Below are positions 27,201 through 42,200 of a stretch of DNA of 64,000 nucleotides, piece by piece (within the stretch, counting starts at the first letter, position 1; each line of letters begins with the position of its first letter). The notes under the pieces are model-generated. The model saw nothing but the letters and a program-made list of their open reading frames with translations. It made no database searches and had not been told where the DNA came from. The stretch is taken from positions 63,133-127,132 of the forward strand of contig BQKZ01000092.1 in assembly GCA_036244855.1 (NCBI GenBank), written 5' to 3'. This stretch comes from Temnopleurus reevesii (lineage: Eukaryota; Echinodermata; Echinoidea; Temnopleuroida; Temnopleuridae). The position numbers were made by a program, and so were the translations under genes.

Positions 27201-30200
27201 ATACATCGTCATTCATTTATTCATTCACATTACAGAGGTCCAACAACCAATGTACGAGGCACCAGGGTTCCACTCTGCCCCGCCCCCATTGACTGTGGGT
27301 TCACCAGGAGAGCCAATCAGATTGTCATGTCGTGTGTCGGGATCTCCAGCACCAAAGGTCATCTGGTCAAAGGTCAGTATAAAGGATACTCATTGGATGA
27401 AATGTTACCCAACATGTTAAAAGAGTAATTAGGATTTTATTTTGCAAATGATAGACAAATGATAGATGCAGGCCATTCGAAATGATAGACAAATGATAGA
27501 CGCAGGCCATTTGGCATATGCTCATCTTTTCTACTGCACAGACCTATGAGGTACTTGATGTGTCCTCAGTCAATTTACAATTGATTTGTAATGGAAAGTA
27601 ACTTTCTAGCTTCAAAACCTAATAGTTTCTTTGTGGTCGAGTGTCTATAGTGAACATCACAATCATTACTGTAGATAAGATTGTGTATGATTTTGTAGGT
27701 GGCATCTGTCTTTCATGGCAACTTTGTCTGTTTCCTGTGATGGCCAATCAAAAATTGTAGGAAATTTTAACTAGTTGAAACAAAACCCACCAGAAATTGA
27801 TAAGAAATTATGCCCTGTATATATTTTCAATTTCAAACTAGGATGGACGACTCCTATCTAGTGTACCTAGGATAAAAATCCTACAGGATGAGTCCATCCA
27901 CACATTGCTGATCCTAGAATGTTTACCAGTGATTTATATACGAATGATCGATTTTACCCTTTATTTCCTTTTTTCAAACTAGGATGGACGTCTCCTATCC
28001 AGTGTACCTAGGATGAAAATCCTACAGGACGAATCCATCCACACACTGCTGATCCTGGAATGTCTACCAGAGGATGCAGGCAGTTACACCATTGAGATCA
28101 TCAATACTAGTGGAAAGAAGAGCCATTGCTTCCAAGTTGATGTTGAAGGTAAGCTTGATTTGGTGTTTTTATTTTGCTTTGGCAATTTGCAAAAATCTCT
28201 GACTTAATGCTTCCATGCTGATGTGAAAGTTAGATTAATTTATTGTCTTAATTTTCTTTAGAGCTTCGAACATCAAAATTGACTAAAGTAATATGGAAAG
28301 TGTGATTAAATAGAAATCAAGAAAATAAGGATTTTATCCATGAAACAAGTATATGCAAGGGTTGCAGCGCCAGTAAATGATATTTCAACGGTAACCGTAT
28401 AATCACCTCGAAGCTGCCTCCATCACCACACAAAGATTGTGGGATTTCTCTGTAATGAATGATAAAAGAAGACATACTATAACATTTGTCACTCTATTAA
28501 TTCTACTCAAAACAGGTGCTAAGCCAGATGACTTTGAGCCTCAGTATGGCCAGCAATCAGCCTACCCTCACCATGAGGTGAAACTGATCGGACAAGCTAC
28601 ACTGCCCGAGTTCAGGAGTGTGCTTACAGACTGCCTGGTGCCCGACGGAAGCCCTGTCGAACTTGCCTGTGAAGTTGTAGCATCGCCTCGTGAGTATATA
28701 GTGTAGAATAATAGTGGACTCTCAGATGGTATCAGTATTTTGCTCCATTGGGTGTTTGTGTTGCTTGCTTAGAATATGAAATGTCTCACAAATTTATTCT
28801 GTACACTCTCCGTACAGGGCTAATATTTGCAATGCCTATTGATCTAATGAATATCTTTTTCTACGGGCCTTTCTAAATAGATTGCTTTGTTAAAATTCTG
28901 TGACTTTTGGGATAAATTTAAAAGAGCTACACTTAATAGGGCAAATCAAAGAAAGATGAAATGAAACAGGTTTTCATTCATTGGATGAGCTCAATTTTTT
29001 TAATGGCAGAATTGCGTAATCCAGGCAAAAGGTCAGCACTTTGTGTCGTTGTATGCTTGAGTATCTTTCTCCTCAGTGAGCACAATAATCAAGTCGGGTA
29101 CTACACTACATTGTTTTGTCATTTCATGAAATATTTTTTGCCATTTTTCGTTCCTTTCATGATAGCACCTGTCATCAACTGGTACCACAACAAAGACCTT
29201 ATCAAACCATCGCGTTACTTCCGCATGAGCTACGATGATGGCATCGCCAGGCTCCAGATCAACGAAGTCTTCATCGAGGATGGCGGAGAATACACCTGCG
29301 AGGCCTTCAACCAAGCCGGCCGTGTCTCCTGCAGCGGAATCTTGAACGTTCAAGGTGAGTGGGAGTCCGAGGATCTGTGAGGGCGCTCTTCACTAATACC
29401 ATCCAGAGCCTTTTATATCAGAGTTTTGCCAACCCGTTCAATATTTTTTGGTGATCACATGATTACAGATGTCATGTTGCAACCATTAGTTCAAAGCAGA
29501 CGGTCCTACATGCTGTTTCAAGTGAGAGATCAGAAAATGACCTTCATTTCTATGCTAGTATTTTTAGCATGGGGGACTCCAATATGTCAGGGCAAGCGAT
29601 GATAATGCACATTAGTCCTTTGACCAAGATAGGTTAAGGAAAGAGAGTTTGGTGCTCAAGGTTTTGGAGCTTTTTTATGCCTCCGCCACCGTAAGGTGGT
29701 GCCAGAGGCATTATTATACAACTTTACAAATCTTAATTAGCAGCATGATAAGTGCAGAATCGCCAAATGTTCAGGAATATTGATGAGGTGCACTTTTATG
29801 TACGTGTAAAAGATTACTTTCCAGTTGAATGGCTTGGCCCACTAGTACCTTTATTTCTCTAAGGGGAAATACTCTGTTCTGTCGTTTTGTTATTCACATT
29901 ATAATTCTATCCTCATGCATATTTAGGAATGGTGGCATCTCTTAGTGTATACAAAAAATTGCCAAACTCTGCTATAAAAGGCTCTGATTTTATCACCTTG
30001 AATTCAATCACTGCTGTTAACATCTTTTGGATTCAGCTCAATCATTCATATTTCTATTTAATTAACTGTTTGTAATCTCATTAATCTTGTGTACCCTGCT
30101 AATAATTATCAATATCTTTCAATATGAAATGCCGATATTTAAGCGATAAATATATTTATCGTTCATGACGTCATATTGGATCATTGTATTCTGTATATTT

Positions 30201-33200
30201 CAAGGAGTACAAGACGAATTTTGCGATGATAATACTCGCCATTTATGGACATCTGAAGGAACATGTCATAGACTATTTGAAATACTATTCTTAAGCTTTC
30301 AAATGGGATATATTTTAATCTATACCACACCACCCTGTATTCATACTGACCCCATTCCTATATTTGGGCCATCATTAGACTTCATTTATTTACATTTAGA
30401 TTTCGTTGGTTTATATCGGTCATTACTAGCAACTACCAACAGCTTTCATTGAAATACATTTTAAATCTGAAAATCTAATTGTCATTTTGATTAACCTTAA
30501 TGTATAGTTGATCTCTTGTATCTTTTGAGTTTATACTGTAACTAATGTGTAATGTAATCAACTTTATGAAGTGTATTGATATAATTTATGAAATTAAGTT
30601 TGGTAATGAACTATGTTTGTAAAGGAACAAGAGAAATTTAGCTTTGAAATATGAGAGGAACAGGATTTGTTTAACCCTCATCATGGATGTCGCTATGTGG
30701 CTTCAACATTTCTATTATAACTCACATGAACCTTTCACCTTTTTGAAAAGTGAAAAGTTGGTCGAGTATTTTGGTGCAAAATTTCTCTTGAGTCCACCTC
30801 AATGTAACTAACAACCTATCCAAAAAGCCATAAAATCAATGCTTTTGAGAAATGTGAGTGTGTTCTTGTCAAATGTTACCTTTTTGTCATTTGAAATCTG
30901 ATACTAAAACAGCCTTTTTTTGTTCTGTACTTTTCTGTTTTTGGATTAACTGTTTGGAATAATAAACTAAACCAATATTCATATTATTTCAATAAATTGT
31001 TTCTTTTTGGCAGGAAAAAATCAATGAAGACATGCATGTCAACAAGAAATACAGAGAAAACTGTTGCTTCTTTAAGACAAGGAACACCACGCCCTTTAAA
31101 TTTATTTTTTGAAAAGTTATGTGATTATGTAATAAACAATTCAGATGAAGCAATCCAAGTGTTTTCTTACATATATCTTACATATTGTAGCATTTTGAAG
31201 TTATGGCTTGTGGATAAGTTGTACCAGTTTCCGCCCACTGTTATATTTCTATTTTCTCTTTATTTTGAAGTACGATATTTCAGCTCTCACAAAAAAAATA
31301 TTTAGATTATGGATGTCACATTTTCTACTTAGATACAGAAATTAGTCAATTGAGAACACTACAATAACTTGTATTTTTTAAATGCATGTTCTTTTCTGCA
31401 TGTTTTTTTATGAGCACTAGTATATCAGAGCTGAATTAATTTCTTTTGCTGTGAAAGCAACAATAATTGAGATATGATTGTATTTGAAAGAGGAAATTGA
31501 AATTTAACAGTGAGAGAAATTGTAAGTGCTGAATATTATTTTATTGTTAACCATTGAAGTCTGAACAGTTAAGTTAAGTAACCTTTAAGTTCTTAAGAAA
31601 GCAAGTGAAACCAAACTCAAGACATAAAAACAGTAAAGACGACTTCAGATTTCTCCCTATAAGCTACGCCATAGGAGTAAATTTTGCTTTCTTGCACCAC
31701 ACTTTCATTGCACCGGCTTTTAGATCATATGATTTATGCACACTTATTTTTTCAAGAGTGTTTAAAAAAATAAGAAGTACTGGATTAAGTATATGAAATA
31801 TTCAACGATTAATCTTTGTAAACCCTTTCTAAAGATTTAAACATGCTTATTCTTAATTGATATCACTCAATCAATAGAACTTTTTTACGCAAGTAGAATT
31901 AAATTCATGCTATGAAAAAAGATGCCAATTAATTTTCTGAATTTCTTTCAAGAACCTAGGCTATCCTTCCAATTACGATGTACCAAAACCAATGATTCTG
32001 TTAGATGATCCACTTGCAAAATTTTTATCATGTAATACCATGAACCAACTTAAACCAAAATGTATAAATAAATCTCACAACATTTCATACGGTTTGTTTT
32101 ATAAAATGAGTGGAATCGATGCACTGTTTGGTTTTAAAATTATATTTAGAAGTGGTTAGCGTTCAATTTGTCTGCATGTATTTTTCTTCCTTTTACGAAA
32201 AAAGAAAATGAAAAAAAATATTGATGCGGTATCACCTATTGTGCCTTATTCAAAATTGCAGTTAGTTTGATATAAAAACATGAAAGAAAAAAATATTTGT
32301 TTCTTATTTTTTAGTTTTAAAAAATTGTAGTAAGCTTATCATCTGGTCTAGATTGCAAATGATAGGTACCTATCATAGAACCAATCAATATATTGATTGA
32401 CATATATCTTGCCAGATGTAAGAGAAATGTAGACGTGTGCAATAGCCTAGGTATAGGTTCTTTTAGCAAGCATGTCTTTAATTGTCAAATTAATTTTGAC
32501 CTAATCCTGTAATTCTGTGCAATGTGAATGGATTTCAACGTAGGAATTGTGCAGATATTGATGAATCTAAGAGAGCGGTGTCTTTGATAAATGTATCAAG
32601 GAGACAAGAAATAGAATGATTCAGAAGAAAGTTAATGCAAGATACAAATCTATGGCTTGAGGGATGAATCAATTATATATTTATGAATTTATATCAAGTA
32701 TTTCAGTGAAAACTTGATCAATTTTATGTATCGGCTGTTACAGTATAATTTTTTTCTTCAATTTGATGAAATGATTTAATCATATTTTAAGTTATCGTGA
32801 AACTTTTTGTATCTGTATAAAGTGTCTTGTTGAATTTAGGTATGTAGGCTGATAATTTACTTAAAAATTTTAATGTATTTGTCGATCTTGTCTTCCTCTT
32901 GAATGCCTAAAAATACAGTACTTGTGTCAAAATCATTGACCAGTCTCTCACTTGACACAGTGATAATCTGAGGCAGTTTGAGTTAGTTTGTGGGGCTAGA
33001 GAAGAATTTATACTTGTGTGAATAGTTTTAGTGCAATTTATGTAACAGTTTGGCAATAATGATAAAAAGTAATAATTTATTTATCACTATTCTTTATTCA
33101 GTAGTCATTTTTTAGAACATAGAGCATTTACAGTGATGTCATTTATCTATCATCTTGGGGGACAACCAACCAATGTCTTTATGTGTGTCAGCCTATGAAA

Positions 33201-36200
33201 ATCCATTGTTTCATTGCACAAAGCTCTCTTGGTATTGTCCCCCAGGATGGTTGACTCTGACATCACATGAAGACACTCTATTGGCCAAAAGGAAATTTAA
33301 TTGTTACACTTTAACCTTGCACTGCCAATTGCTGTTGATTTTGATACTACTTGTTCCAAACTGAAACAGACAATTTTGAATTTTTCCCACAAAATTTTCC
33401 TGAAAACATAGTGTGAGGAATTAGTGTCTATTATTTATTTCTTAGTATATTACTTCTTTGTTTGTAGAGGCTACCTTATATCCCGTTTATTAAAGTATAT
33501 TGATTTATGCATTAAAGGCTACTGTAGCATGATGTGTGAAAGAGCTATAAACCTTGCTTCCGGACAAGTTTGTTTGTAATCTGTGCATTTGACGATGCCG
33601 TGTGCAATTTTCAAAGCACCATCTGTTATCAAATACACATCCATTTCAAGGCCATATGATGCATTGTAGGAAATATCATGTACTTATTTATAGCTGATTT
33701 GTATAAACGCTGCAGATAATATTTTTTTCAGTTCATAACCATGGTTTACTAACTCACAATTTTCAAAACTAACCTGGGATCACCAAAGAGAGTCATTTGT
33801 GGCATGTTTTCATCAGGCCAAGGGTTGATAGTAAACACGTACACAAGTATGACCTCATCTACATTTTGGCAGAAGCATTATTCAATAAGAATGTTAGCCT
33901 TTTCTTCTGGCCAAAATTTAGATGGTTCCATACGAGACTCAAATTCATATTTTGGGGCATTTCCAAAAAATGTCAGATCATCAACACCATTGAAGAGCGC
34001 TTTACATTTCTTGCACTTCAAGTTGCTGATACTGACACTATTTTAGTGTGATTGCCCTCGGTGCACTCATGACATCTTTTTGGTGGTTTACCAGAGGTAA
34101 GATTGGTCGGCTAACTTCAACTCTTTGGGGCCGTATATGGATGTTTGTCTGGTATAATCAGATGGCTAGTTTTGTGTGATTGATCAGCTTAGGGGGAAAC
34201 GCAGGCTGTGTTTTGCCACATATTCAAACCTTTCGCTGCTCTTACTTTCGCTATCAATTTCTTCATCAATTCTCTATATATCTATCCCCACCACCCATAT
34301 TTATATATATACGCCATTAGTTTTTCCATAGCCTATATCATATGGCTCCCATTTTTTTTGCTTACAGCACCCTCAAAATTGCTATCCCAAATTCATATTT
34401 TTTTACCATATTCAGAATCCTTTGGCTTCTTGGCTTTCATTTGGTGCATAAATTGCACTTTAATGTATAGTCATCCATTTTGGAATCAAATTTGCTCTGC
34501 AAGGGCTGATAACTATGTTGCACCTGCACCCTAAATCCAGGCTGATGCTATGCACACAAAATTAACCATGCACATCTCAATATATATCTGTTTTCTTTTA
34601 TATTTATCTAGTTTGCAGCTTACATTATGCAAACCACATGAAAATTATTCTATGTTCTAAATCTAGAACTGGATGAATTATTTTTGGTTAGTTTGGAAAC
34701 GAAATTCTGATGTGCTATTAAAAAGATTCTTCTTTCTTTTTTTATCTCCTTCTCACTTTGGCCTCCTTTTCCAGTTGAAGAAATTGAGTCTGCAGCGGAG
34801 TTTGCTGTTCCCCCTAAGTTTTTAAAGAAGATAGTGAATCTTGAAGTGTCTGAGGGCAGTCCTGCCCGCTTTGAGTGCAAAGTGGTCGGTAGTCCGAGGC
34901 CCGAGCTTCAGTGGTTTCATGAGGGCAAAGAGATCCAGAGCATGCCACACAAGAGGGTCTCGACCGGGCATGACGGGACCAGCACGCTCTATATTCCGCA
35001 GGTGTTTGCGGACGACTCGGGCCGCATCTCGGTGACGGCCTCCAACCCGGCTGGACAGGTCACATGCAGCTCTCAGCTGCTTGTTGAAGGTATGGTGGTG
35101 CTGGTTGTAGCGATGATGATGATGGTGATGATAATGGTGATGATGATGATAGTGGTGATGATGATGATGATGATGATGGTGTTTGTGGGGATGATGATAA
35201 TGAAAATGATGTCTGTAGTGGTGATGATGATGAGGATGTTGGTGATGAGTATTACAATAATGATGGTTTGGGTGAAAATAGTGATGATAATGGTGTTGAA
35301 TGTTGTGATGATCATGGTTGTGGTGGTGATGATGATGATGTTGGTAGTTATGATGATGAGGAAAATGATAGCAAATGTGAAGATGAAGATGACGGAAATA
35401 ATGATATTGATAATGATGATGGTGATGAGGATGATGATGACGAACAAGAACAAGAGGATGTCGATTGTGTGGATATTGGTGGTGATGATGGAGGGCAATT
35501 CCATAAAATGTGCAGTATGACACATCATCTAATTCATTTCAAATGAGAAGTAGATAATACCCAAAACTTATATCTGATATATCGCTATATGAATATGTCC
35601 TGATCAGCAATGAAGCTGGAAAGATTGTCAATTTCTTTCTTGAAATGGATGGAAGAACTAATGTGTCATAAAGCACTAAAATTACAGAATTGTCCTCAAC
35701 TTTATGCTGATCATGATCATAATGTTAATGACAGTGATAATGACTGTGATTTTTATAATGCTGTTTTAACCATGAAGATGTTTGGAAGTGTGTCATATTC
35801 CTGAGACAATTTATGATAATGATGAATATGAATTCAATTCATTGCACTGATCTAGAGAAGATGTGAAATCATTACGAGAGTGAAAATGGAAGATCAAGAG
35901 ACATAAAGGAAGTTGCTAGAAAGCTGCCATTGATTGCAAATTGAAATGTGTATTTTGGGTCATGCATAGTTTGCAACATTGGGTCTCATTTTTGGTAATT
36001 AATGGCAGCTTTTTAGCAACACCCCGATTGATTAAAAATTGACACCAGAAAATCATCATGAATATGATTGCATTGTGGATGGTGATGAAGATTGCGATAG
36101 GTCGAGAATGGCAAAAAAAAAATGAAATGTCCCTCCATACAAAGGGCAAAATTGTGGGGGATGTAAGTTAATTAGAATTGTCAAAACAACATGAATAACT

Positions 36201-39200
36201 TCTTCAAGCTAATGGAAGACACTGATTCAAAAGCGTAATTAAATACATCTACACGAGGAATGCAACACATTCCTGTTTCAAATAAGAACATTGTTCACAA
36301 CATCTTTACAGCTCCCCATTCTGCACTATTCTACTCTATCTAATTACTTTTAAAGATGAAGTCAAAAAGAGCTTGAGCTTTCGATCCTAGCAGAATCTTA
36401 ATCATAAGCAAAATGACAAGGAAATGAAGTGAACACACAATATATAGAAAAAGCTAAACGAGGCGGTTGAGAGAAAGAAAGAACAGGATGTGAAGGGCAG
36501 CCAATCACAGAGCAAGGAGGGAGGGATAAAGGAACTCCAATGCTTGAGCAAAAGAAAGGTGACCAGCTGGAGGGAGAGCTTGGGCCAAAACAATAAAGGG
36601 ATTAGAGAAGTGTGAAAGTTGAGAGGATATAGGTAAACATAGGTTACCCAAGTAAGAAAGAGTTGAGAAGATATAGAAGGAAAACGAAAGGAGAAGTAGA
36701 TAAATAGGTAAAGACAAAGGGGTGTGGAAAACCAACAGATACAACTCGGAAGGGGGAGGGGAGGAGAAAGAAGAAAAAGGAAAGAGGTAGGGAAGAGAAA
36801 AGTGAACAGTTTGCAGAATTCCAACAGTGAAAAACATATTTGGGGTGATATAACAAACAAAACAAAAAGATTTTGAAACTCTAATATATGGATTTAAGGA
36901 CGACAAGAGAGACAGAACAGGAGATTTTCCTTCAAATTTGAAAAAGAAAGAATATGATTTATCAAATCTATAATGAATTATAATAGAGTTGCTGAAATAC
37001 GGCAAAACTAGATAGGATTTTTTTTAAATCTCAGAAAAAGTGAACTTTTACTATATCTACATTATATATAAAGCCCTGAAGAGTCTGTCAGCATTGACTA
37101 AATAATATACTAAAATATTCTCTACTACTAAGAGCTACAAAATATCTTTTTAAACCACAAATTCAAATCAATAATTGAAACTACAAGAACTTAAAGCTTC
37201 TCAGCTGATTCCAGCTGAATTGTTTAATATAACACACAAAAAGACAAGTCTTAAGACATCACATTTTATCTTCAGAGAACGCGATGCAACATTCTTTTAC
37301 ACATTATACATCGCAAATTTTCATCAGAAATTTAACCCATTGACTTCTGGAACTGGCTAGACCCTACACAAAATCTATTGGAATTACATAATTCAGTAGT
37401 CAATGGGTTAAATGAATGATTGAAACCTCTGAATCTTAAAGCTCTCAAACTGCTTCCACCTGAAATTTTACTTCATATAAAACATAAGACATGGCCCCAA
37501 AATGCTTCCCTGTAAGAGGCCACATTTATCTGTAGAGAACCTGATGTAACATTCTTTTACACATCTCAAATCACCTCTTTCACTTTTAATCATAAGTTTA
37601 AAGAAATAATTCAAATCTCAGGATCTTAAAGTTTCAAGCTGATTCCACCTGAAGTTTGACTGATTTATTTATTTATTATTTGGCATTTACAAGAAAAGAA
37701 GAAACATATGATGAACATATTATAACTATAACAATGCAAAAGCGAAAATAATCATGAGAGGTTGAGAGAGAAAGATAAATGACCTGAGAGAAGTTGAGGG
37801 GGCTAGGGTGTCGAAAATGCTAACCAAATAACCATGACCTGCGGGTCCTCCTCCCCACACTCCTTAAACTTCACACGCACTTCGAATTAGACATAAGACA
37901 TGGCCCTAAAATGCTTCCCTGTTGGACACCACATTTTATAGTATTTCCTATGATGGGGTAATGTTGAAGAGTCACATATTATAAATCTCAATCACCTCTA
38001 CTTCTTTCCTTTTTAATCACAGATTCAGATGAATCGTTGAAACTGCTGGAACTTAAAGCATCCCAGCTGATTCCAGCTTGGGCTGTTTTGTGTAGTTTGG
38101 TTTTGTTTTTGGTTTGGTTTGTCTCCTACTTTGCCCTCACATTTTTCAAACAATGAAAAACGATTTAAATTAATGCTTGGTTTATGCAGAAATAGAAAAA
38201 AAATTACAGATAATACAGACATATGAAAGCTTTTCAACATGCATTCAACAGAGTATGATGTCATGAATGAAAGAAAATCAGATACAAAACAACAGGGAAA
38301 ATAATGGGAACAATAGAAGCAAAATGGAAAACAATAATGGGCTGTCATCCATGCAATTCTACTCTGATATGTGCTTGTCGAAAAAACTTTTGTTTGTCAG
38401 TATTCACCGTTTTTTAAGAAAAAGATTTTGGAATTCAATTAATGCATTCAAGTAGCATAGTCTGGGTGTAATATTTTCCTTGCACTAGAATTACTTAGAT
38501 TGATAAGCTCGCTTTGATTTTTTATAGAGTGAAACTAAGATTACACTTACATTTTTGAAGTGTCCAAAGTGTATTTTCTAAACTTAATGAGAATCAGTTA
38601 GTTGTAGACAATGAGTGATATTTTGATAATCAGGCCTAAATTAAAAAAAAACATTTATTTGTTTAACCCCAGGCTATGCAAAAGTTTAAGAAAAGGTCCA
38701 GAAAAAAATGAAATGTGGGGCAGGGTAAGAAATTTGCAATTCATTGGTGTGAGCGAATTGTAAAAGAAACAAAAAACAAGCAACTGTTTCCAAGTAAAAG
38801 ATACATTCAAAGTGGTACTCGCTCTGGAAATTTAAGATGTGTAAAACCCAATTATTTTTATTGCATACTGCCAATCAACTGCAACTTGCAATTCTCTAGA
38901 AACACCCCCACTAAACCGTGCAGCTGAAATATGGGTTAATTGTGTTTAATGCAAGGTGTCACTTGAAAAATCAGAAGCCATGAGATTAATAATTTTGCTA
39001 AATTAGAGGACAGAACAGAAAAAAAGTTGTTGTGTTTGATAGAAAATTCCTTTTCCAGCAACATCCATTTTAGTTTCTGTCTTTATTTGCTACAGATAAG
39101 TATCAGATATGGAATAGCAAGTGGCATTTACAAAAAAAATGGGATTTGGCAAAGATATATAGATATGTGTGATATTATTCAAGGGAGAGACAGCCAAGCA

Positions 39201-42200
39201 AAACCAAGCTTCATGTGATAAGATATTAATATGTTTAATGTGTAATAGAAGTCACTGCAAAAAAAACCCCAGTAAATAATCCATTAAACTAATAGAACAT
39301 ATTTTCATGTCAACTATGTATATATCCTATCTAAAAAAAGAATCCAGTGATTTCAGTGTGTTTTAAGTTGCATAAAATGGAGAGCATCAATGAAATCCTG
39401 CACATTTTTGCAAGATATTCCCCTTGCTGATCATATCAACTTTACTGCCCATATTTCTGTAAAACTAGTCTCCAAAAGTAGCCATGTTTGGTATTGAAAA
39501 AATCCCATGAAATCTTGATTTTTAATTGACGATGAACATTCCGTGTACAGTTTAACTATATGGAACCACCAATCTACACATAATCTGAGATTATTAAGAA
39601 ATGAAGGCATTTGAATAGATTGTGCATCGGCAAGCAAGTACATGTAATCGAAAGTTTTTAGCAATCAAGATGATCAGAGCCCTTTAATATAAAAGAGATA
39701 CAATCAATCGTGTGATCCATTGCAAATCTTTATCCCATTGACCTATGATTGATATCAACCATACCATTGATTGGAAATCTATATGTTCTAGGGCCATGAT
39801 TAGCAGTAAAAATTCTGTGTTGGATATTAGGTTTGAATGTATACATAGAAATACAACGATTACAACATTCCACTTCGAATTATACAATTGAAAAGCGAAG
39901 AAGTCAGCACATCTAATACTTCCCTTGAGGTTTGTATATTTTCCCCTGTAATAGATGTCCCAGAGCATTGAAGTCATTTCAACAAAGACAACGACATGCA
40001 AGTTATTGTTGAATTCCATCGCAGAAATCTAAATTCATAGAAATATCACATTAGGGCCTGTTGAATTTTATATTTTATGACAACTTTCTCCTTCCATGGG
40101 AATTACTATTAGCAGTGCTGTGCAATAGCTAGTTAATATGAAGGATTTATTAGGAGTTATTATTGAGCTCAATATATTCTTCATTACACAATCATGTTCG
40201 CAAACTAACGGATCAGACAATTCATGGTGACTGGCTTTCATATGGTGGATTGATGGATACTATTCCTTGCACCTTCAAAAAACAGGAATATGTTTCAAAG
40301 ATTTCATGTATTTGGGCAATACAATGGCTTTGTCATGTCCATTATGCTAACAGAGAGTGAATATCTTGATGAAATTCCTTAAAATCTGACATGTGTTTCA
40401 CAGATACCATCTGTTTCCCACGAATTGAATTTCAAAGAATAGTTGTCAAGAAATTCACTTTTTTATGTCACGGCACATGACACTTTTGTTGGAATTTTCC
40501 TTTGGTATAAAAACTGATATCCGATTAATCCACCATTAAAAGAAGCCAATCACCATTAGTCATCTGGTGAAAGGCACTTTTAATGTGTGAATATCTCTCT
40601 TTGAAGATTTTGTAATGAAGAAGAATTGTTTCTGCTAATTCATCTCTACCAGTAGGATGAGAATCTTTCTGGCATTACATATTGATGACATGTTTTTCAG
40701 TAAGTCTCATGTAACCTGTGGCCGTGATGTTGCTTAGTCTGCAAGCACAATCCAATTCATAACGTTTATCCTACTACCTAATCTTCAAAATGTACAGTTC
40801 ATGCCTAGGTCACAAATATCATAATTATGAATGCTGAATGAATGATTTTCACACCCAATTATATCAATAGGTTAAGGCCACCGCATACTACACAATTTTT
40901 AGTTGTGCAACCTTAACAACCTAGTTTGCAAATACTGAATCATGTTTCAATACATCGTCACAAGGCAAGGTACTTGATACTTGAAGTATCTCATCATTAA
41001 GGGTGATTTCAATTACAAACTGTTTCAGTATTTGACAAATTGATCATAAGGTTGCATAACTAAAAATCGTGTAGTGCGCGATGGCCTTTACTGGTATCAA
41101 AATCCTACATCATTCATCAACATTTTTGTAACAATATACTCAGTTTCTTTCTAGACATAGTTACTCCTATCATAGTAAGCAGAACTCTAAAAATTGTTTT
41201 ATTGCATCTATACTTCATAAATTAAATTCATTTTTTATAAATGTTGGTACAATGCACATTGTATTTCTTTGATTTCAATTTGAATTCTTATATACAAGCA
41301 TTACATTAACAACATCATAATATATATGAAAATATTACACTCTCATTATCAATGTATATGTAAATATTGTCCATATTATCAATTCTACATAATAAAGTAA
41401 TTGCAAAGAAAGCAGGAAAGAAACAGAAATAGATGAAATAGATGCATGAAGTATTACACCTCAAAGGACAATGCTACATCCTTAGCCTTACACACACATG
41501 TAATCTCAAAACATCAGTAAACAGCACTCATGTCAGTACCTGACGTCACTATAAACCTCATCATCAAAATTTGTTTTTGTTGATGGTGTGAAATCAGTCA
41601 GAAGAAAATTCAGCTTGTATGAAATGAAAACCCAATCCAATACAAATTTATGGAGTGCATGTATGCTGTACATGTATGTCAGTTCTGTATATTTATGGGC
41701 CTGTCATTATGTGTTTCGTTCTCACAGCATGGAACTACATGTTTTATCCCCATTATTTTTAATTGCACACAAAAAATGAATATGTAGATTTAAAGTTCAC
41801 AGAAGCATGGAGATATTTTGTCTGCATGTTTTGATGGTGTTTTTTTTGTGGTGGATTGTTAAAATAGTGTTTTCTGTTCATATATTGTTTGTGTGAAATA
41901 TATTCATGAGGTTCCATAAGATTAAATAAAAAAAGTCTAAAAGCGGTCAGTGATTTTTGCAAATTGAAATAAACACATTAATTATCATTATGTTGCATGT
42001 TCTCCTTGTTTGACTAAATTTGCAATCCATTATTTAAATCAAGTGGGGAATTCTGGGAAAATATACATGAAATATATTTTTGATTTAACTTTACTGGATT
42101 GTCTTAAAAAACAATTGAGGTAGATGTAAAACGTTATGAATGTTCAGCAGTAAACTCTGAAAATGTCGGAATATTGTAGATTTATCCTGGAAATATTATT

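Larger units (their letters stand above)
29355..34774 (+). other. Intron 24
   Basis: 5.4 kb, AT-rich. It contains the hairpin repeat at 29680, an 18-bp perfect palindrome (cgataaatatatttatcg, 30144-30161), two adjacent 18-bp palindromes (32359-32399), a MITE-like element (33133-33266) and a possible decayed minus-strand coding segment (33878-34090). No exon of the main gene is seen. Confidence 0.6.

Noticed and set aside
30165..30452. A 95-aa frame after the palindrome at 30144
   Set aside because: No splice sites in phase and no recognisable domain; AT-rich intron background.
31014..31110. Possible exon after TTTTTGGCAG encoding EKINEDMHVNKKYRE
   Set aside because: Needs phase 0 while the preceding exon leaves phase 1, has no donor, and looks unlike the rest of the protein.
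34822..35523. A 233-aa His-rich minus-strand frame and similar Met/Val or Ile/Thr frames
   Set aside because: They are translations of the (GAT)n microsatellite and the antisense of exon 25; no independent coding signal.
36402..37005. 150-166 aa minus-strand hydrophobic frames
   Set aside because: Translation of a purine-rich tract; no splice or start context and low complexity.
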